Shown here piece after piece: positions 26,290-36,429 of a stretch of DNA of 64,000 nucleotides. The position numbers were made by a program, and so were the translations under genes. The stretch lies in the NCBI GenBank assembly GCA_007694165.1, contig RECE01000245.1, positions 1 through 64,000 of the forward strand. Reading direction: 5' to 3'. The stretch comes from Bacteroidota bacterium (GTDB taxonomy: Bacteria; Bacteroidota; Bacteroidia; Bacteroidales; UBA7960). Below the pieces are notes generated by a model. The model was given only the letters and a program-made list of their open reading frames with translations, ran no database searches and was not told the DNA's origin. Position 1 is the first letter of the stretch; every line of letters starts with the position of its first letter.

Positions 26290-27588
26290 CTATCCGTTGA
26301 GGGCTTTCTTAAAAGTCGAAAGGCATCTTTCTCTGGCAAATTTATGATCTACCATAGGTTGGATGTATTTGTCAGTATTGTATTCCGGAAGCCAATTGTT
26401 GATATATTCTGCTTTTGGGTCAAACTTCTTTTGTTGCTCCGAAGGATTAAAAATCCTGAAATAAGGAGCTGCATCACATCCGCTTCCGGCACTCCATTGC
26501 CAGCCACCGTTATTGCTTGAAAGTTCATAGTCAAGGAGTTTTTCTGCAAACCATGCTTCACCCCATCGCCAGTCGATCAACAGGTGTTTGGTAAGAAAGC
26601 TTGCCGTTATCATCCTTACACGATTGTGCATATAGCCAGTTGCTGACAGCTCTCTCATTCCGGCATCAACAATGGGAAACCCTGTTTTGCCTTCTTTCCA
26701 TTTTTCGAATTCATCCTTATCATTGCGCCAGGGTATTTTGTCGTACTTTGGTTTGAAAGAGTCATTTACTACCTTAGGGTAATGCCATAATATCATGGCA
26801 TAAAACTCTCTCCAGAAAAGTTCATTGAGAAAAGTATCATTCATTTCCCGGGCTTTCCTGGCAAGGGATCTCAAACTTACTGTGCCAAATCTCAAATGCA
26901 CTCCCAACTTGGAGGTTCCTTTTCTGGCCGGATAATCGCGGGTTTTATGATACTGTTCCATCAAGGTATCTCCAACGTTTTTACCCGGGAAATCAATGCC
27001 GGGAGATGCAAATCCAAGATCTTTTTGCCGGGGAAGTTTTGTGTTTTCCAGTTTAGCAAAAGCGTTTAGATGCTCTTCCGATTGGTAATGTGTTAAATGT
27101 TCGGAGGTTAATTTTTCGCTGCATTTTTTTCCATAAGGTGTAAATACATTATACGGGGTATCATCACTTTTGAGCACCTCGTTTTTATCGAAGAGCAAAT
27201 GGTCAAGGTAGCTTTTAAACTCAACTCCTTTCTCTTTGAGTATTCGGGCTATCTCATTGTCACGCTTTATTCCGTATGGCTCATGATCCTTGTTGGTATA
27301 GACGGATTGAATAGCATAATCCTTCAACAGCTTTTGAAAAATTTCAGTTGGTTTTCCTTTCAGCACCATCAGATGTTTCCCTTTTTTCTTCAGGTCTTCG
27401 TCCATTTTCCTGATACTTTGATAGATAAAGTCAACCCGTGCATCATTTTCAGGCAAACTTTCGGTGATATCTGTATCGAAAATAAACAGAGGAATGATGT
27501 TCTTTTCCTCTGTCAGGGCATAATAGAGCCCTTTGTTATCCTCGAGGCGTAAATCGCGTCGAAACCAAAATATTGAATATTGTTTCAT
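26290..27588 (-). CDS. phrB: Deoxyribodipyrimidine photolyase
   Basis: 432 residues from the ATG at 27588, which is preceded by a purine-rich AAAAAAGG. A longer reading to 27645 adds a non-family leader. It repairs pyrimidine dimers by light-driven electron transfer from FAD. Seen: the N-terminal antenna domain (IFWFRRDLRLEDNKGLYYAL), and the FAD-binding region with LHLRFGTVS, ELFWREFYAMI, GFPIVDAGMRELSATGYMHNR and SSNNGGWQWSAGSGCDAAPYFR (short pieces of a conserved block). This is class I CPD photolyase-like. A (6-4) or cryptochrome role cannot be excluded. Confidence 0.93.
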   Translation of the reverse strand: MKQYSIFWFRRDLRLEDNKGLYYALTEEKNIIPLFIFDTDITESLPENDARVDFIYQSIRKMDEDLKKKGKHLMVLKGKPTEIFQKLLKDYAIQSVYTNKDHEPYGIKRDNEIARILKEKGVEFKSYLDHLLFDKNEVLKSDDTPYNVFTPYGKKCSEKLTSEHLTHYQSEEHLNAFAKLENTKLPRQKDLGFASPGIDFPGKNVGDTLMEQYHKTRDYPARKGTSKLGVHLRFGTVSLRSLARKAREMNDTFLNELFWREFYAMILWHYPKVVNDSFKPKYDKIPWRNDKDEFEKWKEGKTGFPIVDAGMRELSATGYMHNRVRMITASFLTKHLLIDWRWGEAWFAEKLLDYELSSNNGGWQWSAGSGCDAAPYFRIFNPSEQQKKFDPKAEYINNWLPEYNTDKYIQPMVDHKFARERCLSTFKKALNG

Positions 27589-27886
27589 GAAACCTTTTTT
27601 CCATAAACAACATACCTGATGGAATAGTTCGCCGCGGTGAGCCAATATATACTATGCAATCCTGTTTTTTCAGAGTTAGCCATTTCTGAGTGAGGCTATG
27701 GTGTTCGTTTTATGATAGATTTTGGTTAACTGTATGTTATTTTTGAAGTGTTAAACTGCCGATGCATTTATTGTATTTGTAGTTTTTTTATGATTGGCAT
27801 AAAACTTGAAGAATAATTAATCTGATTTACCGTTATGTGTGAAATTAATTTGCATCTTTGCACAAAATTTACCAACCCATTCATGT

Positions 27887-30289
27887 ATGCTACAAAATAA
27901 GGATTTAAAGCTACCAGCGCTGTTAGTCTTGTTGCTATTAATCAGCCTTACCTGTTTGCAGGGACAAACCACCCGATACACCATCAGCGGATATGTTTAT
28001 GAAAAAGGAAGTCGCGAAACCCTTGTGGGTGCCAATATCTTTGAGCCTAACCTGCGAGTGGGTTCCACCTCCAATACTTACGGGTTTTACTCAATCACGG
28101 TTTCAGCAGATAGCGTGGAATTGATTTTTTCCTATGTAGGTTATGTGCCGGTTATCAAAGAACTGGTCTTAACCCAAAACCTGCGGCTTGATATTGAACT
28201 TGACCCCAGCATAGATTTGCAGGAGGTGGTAGTTACCGATGAAAGAATGACCCGTATATCTCAAACTGCCCAGATGTCGCGACTGGATGTTCCTATCCAG
28301 CAAGCACGAAACATTCCTTCCCTTTTGGGAGAAAAAGATATGTTTAAGGTGCTTCAGTTGATGCCGGGGGTCCAGTCTGGTACGGAAGGTACCAGCGGTT
28401 TTTACGTGAGGGGAGGGGGCCCCGATCAAAATCTTATCATCCTTGACGATGCCATAGTCTATAACGCCAGCCACTTATTTGGTTTCTTTTCTGTATTTAA
28501 TGGTGACGCAGTTAAGAGTATGCAGCTTTATAAAGGAGGGTTCCCTGCAAGGTATGGTGGAAGACTTTCGTCAGTTTTGGATATCCAGATGAAGGATGGC
28601 AACAAGCAAAAGTTTGCCGGTGAAGGTGGGATAGGAATTATCAGCAGCCGTCTTACCCTGGAAGGGCCCATCATCAAAGACAAGGCTTCTTTCCTGGTTT
28701 CTGGCAGACGAACCTATCTTGATGCACTTACCCGGCCTTTTATGTCCGATGAAGGGTATGGAGGGTATTTTTTCTATGACCTCAACGTAAAGCTCAACTA
28801 TGATATTGATCGCAATAATCGAATCTTTGTAAGTAGCTACATGGGAAGAGATAAGTTTTTCTTTAGAGATGACTACAGAAGCTCTGATTATGAATATAGT
28901 TCTGAAGGAGGGATGTACTGGCAGAATATAACCACTACCGTGAGGTGGAATCATATTTTCAATGACCGCTTGTTTGCTAATGCTTCTTTCGTGTTTTCAG
29001 ATTATTTACTGGAAATCTATGCCAAAGATAGAGACAGAAATCTGAATTCAAATGAAATACGTGCTTTTGACCTTCGCTACAATTCAGGAATACAGGATGT
29101 AGGTTTTAAGTATGATGTAAGCTGGCATCCCTTGCAAAATCATCATGTCAGGGCGGGAGTGCAGTCCATTCGGCATAAATTCACACCCACCGCAGTTGTG
29201 TTTCGCGATGATGACATAGGAAAGTTTGAAACCACTCAGGAAATCCATTATAGTCAAGAGTCGGGCATATACGTGGAAGATGAGATCAGTTTTGGAGATT
29301 TCCTGAAAATCAACCCAGGCCTCCGTTTTAGTCATTTCTATGCTGATAATAAGTCTTATCAGTACCTTGAGCCACGGTTCAATTCCAACCTGATACTTTA
29401 CCCGCAACTCAGCTGGAAAGCATCCTTTGCCTCCATGAACCAGTATGTTCACCTTTTAAGCACTACCGGCATAGGTTTACCCACCGATTTATGGGTTCCA
29501 TCCACAAACCGGATTGCTCCCCAAAGAACCTGGCAGGTGGCTACCGGTTTTGCCTACGATTGGCTGGCAAGGAACCTGGAACTTTCTGTTGAGGGGTATT
29601 ACAAAAAAGCTGACGATATTGTAGGTTACAAAGAAGGTGCATCGTTTCTTGTAATAGGTGATCCCGAAGGAGCGGGCGAATTTTCATGGCAGGATAACAT
29701 CACCAGCGGTCAGGCCTGGGCATATGGTTTGGAATTTTTAGTTCAGAGAAAAGTGGGCAAATTTTCCGGTTGGGCAGGTTATACCCTTTCCTGGATTCAG
29801 CATCAGTTTGATGATCTGAATTTTGGTGAGAAGTTCTGGGCACGTTACGACCGCAGACACGATCTCTCGCTGGTAGGAATCTATGAATTTTCGCCCCGTA
29901 CAACTTTTAGTGCAACCTGGGTGTATGCTACAGGAAACGCTTATGATTTGGGAACCGGTCGCTTCCCGGTTATTACCCATCCCGTATCTGGAAACGATAA
30001 CCAAAACTACTATGGTGATCGCTGGTGGAACTCTGCCAACGTGTATGACAAGAAGAACAGTTTCAGGGCCGCTTCTTACCAGCGACTCGATGTGGGAGTA
30101 CAGTTTCACAAAGATATTACCCGCTTTGGAGTTCCCGTAGAGCGAACCATTGAAATTGGCGCGTATAATGCTTACAGCCGAAAGAATCCCTTCTTTTACT
30201 ATTGGGACGAAAGGGCTCATGGCTCGCGGTTGATGCAGGTGAGTATTTTTCCTATTGTGCCATCCATTAGTGTTAACTTTAAGTTCTAG
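27887..30289 (+). CDS. TonB-dependent receptor with carboxypeptidase-like N-terminal domain
   Basis: 800 residues from the ATG at 27887. A GTG at 27839 is in frame, but the signal peptide follows the ATG. Seen: signal peptide, CarbopepD_reg_2-like domain (YTISGYVYEKGSRETLVGAN, about 30-115), plug (about 120-240, with LMPGVQSGTEGTSGFYVRGG and NLIILDDAIVYN), and a 22-strand-type barrel ending SISVNFKF. It is an outer-membrane, TonB-powered importer. This is the subfamily that pairs with DUF4249 lipoproteins, and one follows 115 bp downstream. The substrate is unknown. Confidence 0.93.
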   Translation: MLQNKDLKLPALLVLLLLISLTCLQGQTTRYTISGYVYEKGSRETLVGANIFEPNLRVGSTSNTYGFYSITVSADSVELIFSYVGYVPVIKELVLTQNLRLDIELDPSIDLQEVVVTDERMTRISQTAQMSRLDVPIQQARNIPSLLGEKDMFKVLQLMPGVQSGTEGTSGFYVRGGGPDQNLIILDDAIVYNASHLFGFFSVFNGDAVKSMQLYKGGFPARYGGRLSSVLDIQMKDGNKQKFAGEGGIGIISSRLTLEGPIIKDKASFLVSGRRTYLDALTRPFMSDEGYGGYFFYDLNVKLNYDIDRNNRIFVSSYMGRDKFFFRDDYRSSDYEYSSEGGMYWQNITTTVRWNHIFNDRLFANASFVFSDYLLEIYAKDRDRNLNSNEIRAFDLRYNSGIQDVGFKYDVSWHPLQNHHVRAGVQSIRHKFTPTAVVFRDDDIGKFETTQEIHYSQESGIYVEDEISFGDFLKINPGLRFSHFYADNKSYQYLEPRFNSNLILYPQLSWKASFASMNQYVHLLSTTGIGLPTDLWVPSTNRIAPQRTWQVATGFAYDWLARNLELSVEGYYKKADDIVGYKEGASFLVIGDPEGAGEFSWQDNITSGQAWAYGLEFLVQRKVGKFSGWAGYTLSWIQHQFDDLNFGEKFWARYDRRHDLSLVGIYEFSPRTTFSATWVYATGNAYDLGTGRFPVITHPVSGNDNQNYYGDRWWNSANVYDKKNSFRAASYQRLDVGVQFHKDITRFGVPVERTIEIGAYNAYSRKNPFFYYWDERAHGSRLMQVSIFPIVPSISVNFKF

Positions 30290-30404
30290 TGGTCCGTGAG
30301 AAAAAGGTTTTTTACTCGTTTGCTAAAACTTTGGTCTGATTCTTTACTTATTGATAGCTTTAGTATTGCAGCAAACCCAGAATTTACATCAAAATATACA
30401 CAAG

Positions 30405-31376
30405 ATGCATAAAAGAAATATTTCAGCTTTGTTGTCTCCATATGCCTGTTGCAAGCATATCTTCATTGTTTTTGCTCTGCTGATAACAATGACAGGATGC
30501 GAGGATTTTTTTATCAGTGAGGTGGATAATGTAAAAATTCCGGGAAGTGAACCCCAGCTGGTGGTAAATTCCTATATCTCGCCCCAGGATACTTTGATTA
30601 AGGTTTATGTTCACCGAAGCAGGCCCCATGGAATGACTCACGTGGAAGTATCGCCGGTGAATGAAAATGCTGAGGTGTATATGGCCCCCAAAGGAGGTGA
30701 ATTTAAAAAGTTGTCCTATGACTTCAACCTGAGAGCGTTTATAATCCCCGCAACCGAATTTCCTGTGGCACCAGGAAAGGATTATCAGCTCAAAGTGGAA
30801 ACACCCAACGGTGAGTCTGTTGAAGCAGAATGTCACGTACCTGAACATGCCGTTGAAGATGTTTCATTTGTTGATCTAAGGGTTGTATATGATACCTGGG
30901 GCGGTATGGAAGTACTGATTGGCTGGTCTGTGAAACCGCTTAAAACCGCTGAAACCAACTATTTTCGCACCGGAGGATTTGTACGCTCCTATAGGGTTCG
31001 TAATTATGGTGATAATGATACCATATATGCAGGTTCTCAGGATCTTTGGCTTGACCGTGGTAATGAATTATTTTCTGATGCAGCAGGAGCAAGGTACAAT
31101 TTCAGGGGAGAGTTTTTTGGCTGGATTGACATCGATGGCACACAGGGTCAGGATGAATACTATCAGAATATCGATTCTGTCTTTGTTACTGTGATTCAGA
31201 GCGATTTTTCTTATTTCCGTTTTCATCAAAGTGTAGAAAATTATTTCTATTATGATGATGACTTTCCCTTTGCTGAACCCGTGCATATTTACAGCAACAT
31301 AAAGGGAGGGTTGGGTGCCTTTGGTGGTTATAGCAGGAGAGATTATTTGTTGCGGGTCTTCCCACCTGCCAACTAA
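30405..31376 (+). CDS. DUF4249 lipoprotein, partner of the TonB receptor
   Basis: 323 residues from the ATG at 30405; the frame is open upstream to 30351, but that start adds no signal-like sequence. Seen: a hydrophobic leader with lipobox MTGC-E, then PQLVVNSYISPQDTLIKVYV typical of DUF4249, a beta-rich body, and the C-terminal GGLGAFGGYS motif. Members are cell-surface or periplasmic lipoproteins encoded next to TonB receptors and may act as a SusD-like accessory (inference). Confidence 0.88.
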   Translation: MHKRNISALLSPYACCKHIFIVFALLITMTGCEDFFISEVDNVKIPGSEPQLVVNSYISPQDTLIKVYVHRSRPHGMTHVEVSPVNENAEVYMAPKGGEFKKLSYDFNLRAFIIPATEFPVAPGKDYQLKVETPNGESVEAECHVPEHAVEDVSFVDLRVVYDTWGGMEVLIGWSVKPLKTAETNYFRTGGFVRSYRVRNYGDNDTIYAGSQDLWLDRGNELFSDAAGARYNFRGEFFGWIDIDGTQGQDEYYQNIDSVFVTVIQSDFSYFRFHQSVENYFYYDDDFPFAEPVHIYSNIKGGLGAFGGYSRRDYLLRVFPPAN

Positions 31377-31394
31377 AATTGAGACTTAAAGTCT

Positions 31395-31428
31395 TTGATG
31401 AAGTTGTAAAAAACTTTCCCTATTTTTG
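31395..31428 (+). promoter_or_regulatory. Candidate promoter of the symporter gene
   Basis: TTTG (31394-31397), 23 nt, then TATTTTTG (31421-31428), an exact TAnnTTTG match 25 nt before the ATG at 31454. Both elements fit the Bacteroidota consensus. Confidence 0.55.
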
Positions 31429-31453
31429 CCGCTTCTAATTTAATGCTCCAACC

Positions 31454-32914
31454 ATGACTTCTAATGTAATATTATTTAGTTTTCTCATATATACCCTGCT
31501 GATTTTTTCCATTTCGCGTTTTACTTCGCGAAAGGCGAACAATGAATCCTATTTTCTGGGCAACCGAAATTCTCCATGGTATGTGGTAGCCTACGGCATG
31601 ATTGGTGCATCTTTGAGTGGTGTGACTTTTATGTCGGTTCCCGGGCTGGTGGAAGCTGAAAGCTTTTCTTACATGGTGCTGGTGATGGGCTACCTGGCAG
31701 GCTATTTTGTCATTGCCCTGGTGCTGCTGCCCATGTACTACAAGATGAACCTAACTTCCATTTATACTTACCTGGAAAAACGGTTTGGATTCTCATCCTA
31801 CAAAACCGGAGCTTTTTATTTTATCATTTCCCGTTTGATAGGTACTTCGTTTCGAATGTTCCTGGTAGTAAATGTATTGCAGTTGTTCGTTTTTGACCAT
31901 TGGGGAATTCCTTTCTGGGTTACTGTAGGGTTGTTTATGGTGCTGATATTGCTCTACACTTTCCAGGGTGGAATCAAAACCATTGTATGGACCGATACTT
32001 TGCAAACAACTTTCATGATTTCGGCTGTAGTGATTACCATATTTATCATTGCCAATTCATTGGGTATGAGCCTGGGAGATTTATGGGGAGAAGCCTCATC
32101 CAGGGGATACACCAAAATGTTTGTTACTGATTATACTGATCCACGATTCTTTCTGAAACAGTTTTTTGCCGGGATGTTTATTACCATTGTAATGACCGGA
32201 CTTGATCAGGATATGATGCAAAAAAACCTCAGTTGCCGCAACCTGAGAGATGCACAAAAAAATATTTTCACCTTTGGATTTATTTTGATTCCGGTCAATC
32301 TTATGTTTCTGTTCCTGGGAGCTGTTCTTTGGATTTATGCCGGCCAATTTGATATTGAATTTCTGCAAAATTCCGACGATCTGTTTCCCACGCTTGCCCT
32401 TCAATATCTGAGTGTTGTTGCAGGACTTACTTTCTTCTTTGGATTGATATCCGCAGCCTACTCCAGTGCCGATGGCACCCTTACTGCCCTTACCACTGTT
32501 TTTTGCATCGATTTTCTGGGCCTTAAACGCAAGGCAGGTATTACTGAAGAAAGAATCAAAAAAATCAGGTATATAGTGCATATCACATTTTCTGTCATTG
32601 TATTGTTCATCATTATTGGATACCGTGCCATCAACGACACGGCCCTTATCAGTAAACTGTTCACCATCGCAGGCTATACTTACGGGCCTTTGCTGGGTTT
32701 ATACTTTTTCGGACTGTATACCAAATTGCAGGTGCGCGACAAATGGGTGCCCATTTTGTGCATTGCATCACCCATTCTTAGTTACTTGCTCAGTATTAAC
32801 TCCGAGCAGTTGCTCTGGGGGTATAAGTTCGGGTTTGAAATCCTGATTGTCAACGGTGGAATTACCGCATTGGGTCTATGGGCTTTGTCTAGAAAAAAAC
32901 AAACACAACAATAA
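31454..32914 (+). CDS. Sodium:solute symporter family transporter
   Basis: 486 residues with about 13 hydrophobic segments. Seen: the N-terminal FTSRKANNESYFLGNRNSPW, GASLSGVTFMSVPG near TM2, FQGGIKTIVWTDTLQ, GLDQDMMQKNLSCRN, and AAYSSADGTLTALTT in the later half. This is the SSS/LeuT-fold family, which couples Na+ import to uptake of sugars, amino acids or organic acids. The substrate cannot be read from the sequence. It has its own promoter candidate and follows the TonB/DUF4249 pair by 77 bp, so coordinated uptake is possible. Confidence 0.9.
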   Translation: MTSNVILFSFLIYTLLIFSISRFTSRKANNESYFLGNRNSPWYVVAYGMIGASLSGVTFMSVPGLVEAESFSYMVLVMGYLAGYFVIALVLLPMYYKMNLTSIYTYLEKRFGFSSYKTGAFYFIISRLIGTSFRMFLVVNVLQLFVFDHWGIPFWVTVGLFMVLILLYTFQGGIKTIVWTDTLQTTFMISAVVITIFIIANSLGMSLGDLWGEASSRGYTKMFVTDYTDPRFFLKQFFAGMFITIVMTGLDQDMMQKNLSCRNLRDAQKNIFTFGFILIPVNLMFLFLGAVLWIYAGQFDIEFLQNSDDLFPTLALQYLSVVAGLTFFFGLISAAYSSADGTLTALTTVFCIDFLGLKRKAGITEERIKKIRYIVHITFSVIVLFIIIGYRAINDTALISKLFTIAGYTYGPLLGLYFFGLYTKLQVRDKWVPILCIASPILSYLLSINSEQLLWGYKFGFEILIVNGGITALGLWALSRKKQTQQ

Positions 32915-32949
32915 ACACAAAGGTTACTGGGTATTGAATTCCCGTTGCT

Positions 32950-33162
32950 TTAGCTCTCATCTTGTAGCACAATTCTTACACACAAGGATTCCATTCCTTC
33001 GTGGCATGCCTGTATATAAGTTTCCACTTCTTTTCGTTTTACCAACTTCGATATTTCAATTTTGAATTCATTGTGGTTTTCCCTGTTGTAAAGCGAACAT
33101 AACTGTTCGTAATCGGTCACTATTTCCCGTTGGTCTTCCATGGATTTTTTTTGCAATTCCAT
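32950..33162 (-). CDS. Possible small protein, unrecognised
   Basis: 70 residues, charged and helix-prone (MELQKKSMEDQREIV at the start, KIEISKLVKRKEVETYI in the middle, RIVLQDES at the end), within a 359-bp gap. An alternative start is the ATG at 33141. There are no membrane segments and no known family. Composition is protein-like, but there is no clear RBS or promoter. It would be divergent from the following gene and convergent with the symporter gene. Confidence 0.4.
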   Translation of the reverse strand: MELQKKSMEDQREIVTDYEQLCSLYNRENHNEFKIEISKLVKRKEVETYIQACHEGMESLCVRIVLQDES

Positions 33163-33273
33163 GGGAAAATATGTTAAGTATCACATTGATAGTTTCTTAA
33201 TGGTCATGGTACGTAAATTGTTAATGGGTTTGGGAAATAATCAATTAATTCTAATCATTATTAGCAATCAACA

Positions 33274-34557
33274 ATGAAAACAAAAGAAAAAATCATTATC
33301 ACTTTAATTCTGGCCCTGGTAACCGTTTTTCAACTGAATGGCCAATCTCCTGAAGATAAGCCTTTACGGGATTTTCAGCTAAGTATGTTTCCTCTGGTGG
33401 GTACCGATGGGTATCAGACACGTGATTATCGTTATCAGTTTAGCCTTAATATGTTTATGGGACTTACCGGTGGGATACAGGGCCTGGAAGCAGGTGGTTT
33501 CTTAAATATTACTGAGGGTCGTGTTGAAGGAGTGCAGCTTTCCGGTTTTGGAAATGTGGTGAGGGGAGACGTGAAAGGTTTTCAGGGAGCCGGGTTTATG
33601 AATGTTGTTGCCGGCTCCACAGAAGCGATTCATTTTGCCGGATTCATTAACAACATACGGGGAGACCATGAGGGTGTAAAAGGAGCTGGGTTTATGAATG
33701 TAGTGGGTGGCAATAGCCGGTCAGTTACAGGAGCTGGCTTTATGAATGTCACCCGTGGTGATTTTGAAGGAGTAAGTGGTGCAGGTTTTATGAATGTTAC
33801 AGCGGGCAGCTCCCAGGGTGTGATGGGTGCCGGATTTATGAATGTAACAGCGGGAGAGACCCAGGGAGTATATGGAGCTGGTTTCGGAAACTTTTCTGCC
33901 GGCACGATGCAGGGTGCACAACTGGCAGGGTTTATGAATGTGGCAGGCGATGTGCAGGGGATGCAGATTGCCGGATTTCTTAATGCTGCTTCAAAAGTTG
34001 AAGGCTTTCAGTTTGGTTTTATCAATGTAAGTGATACCATTTCAGGTGTTCCTATTGGTTTTCTGAGCGTAACCCGCAAGGGTGGTTTGAGACAACTGGA
34101 GCTGGCAACAAGTGATATTATGTATACTAATCTTTCGTTTAAAATAGGGGTGCCTGCTTTTTACAATATTTTCTCGGTGGGTGCAAGGCCTTTTCACGAC
34201 AAGTTGTTTACTGCTACAGGATACGGTATTGGTACCCGTATAACTCTTTCTCCCGAAGTGTCATTCCTCCAGCTGGAGGGTCATTCTTACCAGATTCATC
34301 ATGACTGGAAATGGTGGGGCAATCAAAAAACAAACCTCCTCAATGAATTTCGTACCCTGTATTCCCATTCTTTAAATGATAGGATTCAGCTCTTTGGAGG
34401 TGCGGTTCTTTACAATCATATTTTCAATACTTCAGGTGATTATACTGCAGATGAGCTGGAGCTTACTTCCAGAAGCTTTTATGAACGCGAGTGGAAAAGC
34501 TATACCTCACAATGGTGGGTAGGTGCACGGGCGGGTGTAACCTTTGTTATCCGCTAA
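33274..34557 (+). CDS. Secreted 16-residue repeat protein (LA_2272-like) with C-terminal barrel-like domain
   Basis: 427 residues. Seen: a signal peptide (1-23), then about residues 65-275 built from some 12 repeats of 16 residues (14-15 in the last three). The core is GAGFMNVTxGxxxGV. The last 150 residues are aromatic-rich beta-strand sequence ending WWVGARAGVTFVIR, like an outer-membrane beta-barrel C-terminus. The repeats resemble the LA_2272 surface repeat first named in Leptospira and would form a beta-solenoid or flat beta-sheet (inference). A surface location is likely; function is unknown. A strong bidirectional terminator follows. Confidence 0.85.
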   Translation: MKTKEKIIITLILALVTVFQLNGQSPEDKPLRDFQLSMFPLVGTDGYQTRDYRYQFSLNMFMGLTGGIQGLEAGGFLNITEGRVEGVQLSGFGNVVRGDVKGFQGAGFMNVVAGSTEAIHFAGFINNIRGDHEGVKGAGFMNVVGGNSRSVTGAGFMNVTRGDFEGVSGAGFMNVTAGSSQGVMGAGFMNVTAGETQGVYGAGFGNFSAGTMQGAQLAGFMNVAGDVQGMQIAGFLNAASKVEGFQFGFINVSDTISGVPIGFLSVTRKGGLRQLELATSDIMYTNLSFKIGVPAFYNIFSVGARPFHDKLFTATGYGIGTRITLSPEVSFLQLEGHSYQIHHDWKWWGNQKTNLLNEFRTLYSHSLNDRIQLFGGAVLYNHIFNTSGDYTADELELTSRSFYEREWKSYTSQWWVGARAGVTFVIR

Positions 34558-34588
34558 GCAGTTCGTTCAGAATATAATTTAATAAGTT

Positions 34589-34629
34589 ACGGGCCCGAAA
34601 GACTGTTCTCTATAGTCTTTCGGGCCCGT
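34589..34629. terminator. Bidirectional terminator between convergent genes
   Basis: A perfect 16-bp stem (ACGGGCCCGAAAGACT and its complement) with a 9-nt loop. It lies 31 bp after the repeat-protein stop and 39 bp before the M14 peptidase stop. Confidence 0.85.
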
Positions 34630-34668
34630 TCTCACTTACCCTGTCAGTTATTTGACTGTGCAAAATGT

Positions 34669-36429
34669 TTAATCGTTCTTTAATATCCTGCCCACAGGAT
34701 AAATATTATGCTTCTGGTCATAGTAAGGAGTTTGTTCATAAAACCAGGAAAGAATAGCATAGGGATTATTGGCCATTGAAGGATTCTCCTTCAGTGCATT
34801 GTCAAGACCCTGTCTGAGCGAGGGATCGCTGGCCAGCATCTCGCGGGCCATAGTCTCCATCACATAGCTTTCAAAATACTCAACCCTTTCAAAAACAGCA
34901 TTGAAAAATCCCCAGTACACAAAAGAACCCGGAGCCATGGGCTCCAATGCGTGGGCAATGAGGCGTGCACGGGATTGGTTCATAGGTATTACAGCTGAAC
35001 CTTTCAGGTATTCTCTCTCCTGGTGGATAAGCTCTGTGGTGAAAGCAGCAGTTTGTCTCCCTTCATTGGATCGGGATGCCAGCTGAACATCCCTGAAACG
35101 GTAAGTCTCCACGGGAATGGTCCGGTTTTCCTCCAGGATGGTCATCTCTATGCCATGAAGCTGAAGTCTTTCAATAATTTCAGCATATTCCACTGGCACA
35201 ACATATGCCTCGGGCAACATAACACTGTAAGCAGGTTTGTTTTGGTTAAACCAGGGTATCTGATAGGTTACCGGCTTATCAGGTTCATAAATAAACCAGT
35301 TTCCTCCGGAGAGTGTGCTTTTCTTTTTGGTGTATTCAACCCCAAGAAAGTCAACTATTACTGAATCTGATGTAAGCTCCCATCGCAATGGAAACTTTTC
35401 CTGACGAAAGGCTTCTGAAGCTGTATATTCATCGGCTTTGCTTATAACCTCTCTCAGCTTCTTATCCTGATGAAGGAAATGCAAGGTGTTTACAATCATC
35501 AGATAGGTTGACTCTACTCTTTTGGGATAGGGTTTTAGCATGTGAGTTTCCAATAACAGGCCGGGCCTGTTGAGCTCTGAGGCATAACTGTTGGAAAACA
35601 TGGGATGTCCAACCCGGCTTTGCAATCCACTACGTGGGTCATGCCATGAACGATAGGTGACATAGGGAAAAATGGGGTAATTGTCCGCTTCCATTGATTT
35701 TTCCATGTGGGGCAAATAGTTTTCATTGATCCAACCCATAAGGCCGGGGTCGGCACCCCCGAAAATATCCATGGCATAGGTCATGGTATACTGATAATCT
35801 CCTCCATTGGTAGAATGCGTATCGATAAAGAAGTCTGGCTCCCAGTGATGCCAGAGTTTAAGCAAGGCCTGCATCTCCTCAGAATCAGCTTTTAGATAGT
35901 CCCGGTTCAGGTTAAGGTTGCGGGCATTGGTGCGCCATCCCATCTCCTCGGGCCCGTCCTGATTGATCCGGTTATAGGGTCCGAACCGTTCATGTCCGTC
36001 AGCGTTGAGTATGGGAATAAAAAGAAGGGTAATATTGTCAAGGTATTCAAGATGTTTTCCGTGAATTGCTATATCACGCAACAGCTGCAGGCCGGCATCT
36101 TTGCCAACGGGTTCACCCGGATGAATCGACGCCTGGACAAGAACCACCAGGTGTTCAGAATCATGAACATTTCCCGGTGCAAAGTTTTCCTGTTTATTGA
36201 CAATAAGTACCCCTAAATCTCTGTTTTGATGACTGCTGCCAAAAACTTCATAATGAATTATGGGCGAACTATCGGCAAGTTGCCGGCTGAATGCCATGGT
36301 TTCCTCATAAGAGGGAGTGCTGTTGTGTTCGTGCTTTTCATACCAGGTCAGCCATGAATTTTCTGCATCTGCAATAAAAATCCCAGTAGTAAAAATAAAG
36401 AATATAATGAATGTGAGTCTGTTTAGCAT
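34669..36429 (-). CDS. M14-family zinc carboxypeptidase, exported
   Basis: 586 residues from the ATG at 36429. The frame is open to 36519, but that lies upstream of the -7 box at 36473-36480, and the signal peptide (LTFIIFFIFTTGIFIADA) starts at 36429. Seen: the zinc motif HPGE in QASIHPGEPVGKDA (His103, Glu106), the substrate-binding RNLNLNRDY, and the third-ligand region DTHSTNGGDYQYT. The C-terminal 200 residues are an accessory region. It is predicted to be a periplasmic or outer metallocarboxypeptidase acting on peptides. Confidence 0.9.
   Translation of the reverse strand: MLNRLTFIIFFIFTTGIFIADAENSWLTWYEKHEHNSTPSYEETMAFSRQLADSSPIIHYEVFGSSHQNRDLGVLIVNKQENFAPGNVHDSEHLVVLVQASIHPGEPVGKDAGLQLLRDIAIHGKHLEYLDNITLLFIPILNADGHERFGPYNRINQDGPEEMGWRTNARNLNLNRDYLKADSEEMQALLKLWHHWEPDFFIDTHSTNGGDYQYTMTYAMDIFGGADPGLMGWINENYLPHMEKSMEADNYPIFPYVTYRSWHDPRSGLQSRVGHPMFSNSYASELNRPGLLLETHMLKPYPKRVESTYLMIVNTLHFLHQDKKLREVISKADEYTASEAFRQEKFPLRWELTSDSVIVDFLGVEYTKKKSTLSGGNWFIYEPDKPVTYQIPWFNQNKPAYSVMLPEAYVVPVEYAEIIERLQLHGIEMTILEENRTIPVETYRFRDVQLASRSNEGRQTAAFTTELIHQEREYLKGSAVIPMNQSRARLIAHALEPMAPGSFVYWGFFNAVFERVEYFESYVMETMAREMLASDPSLRQGLDNALKENPSMANNPYAILSWFYEQTPYYDQKHNIYPVGRILKND

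Noticed and set aside
33630..33921. Antisense frames opposite the 16-residue repeat array
   Set aside because: Long antisense frames are a by-product of the 48-bp repeat period.
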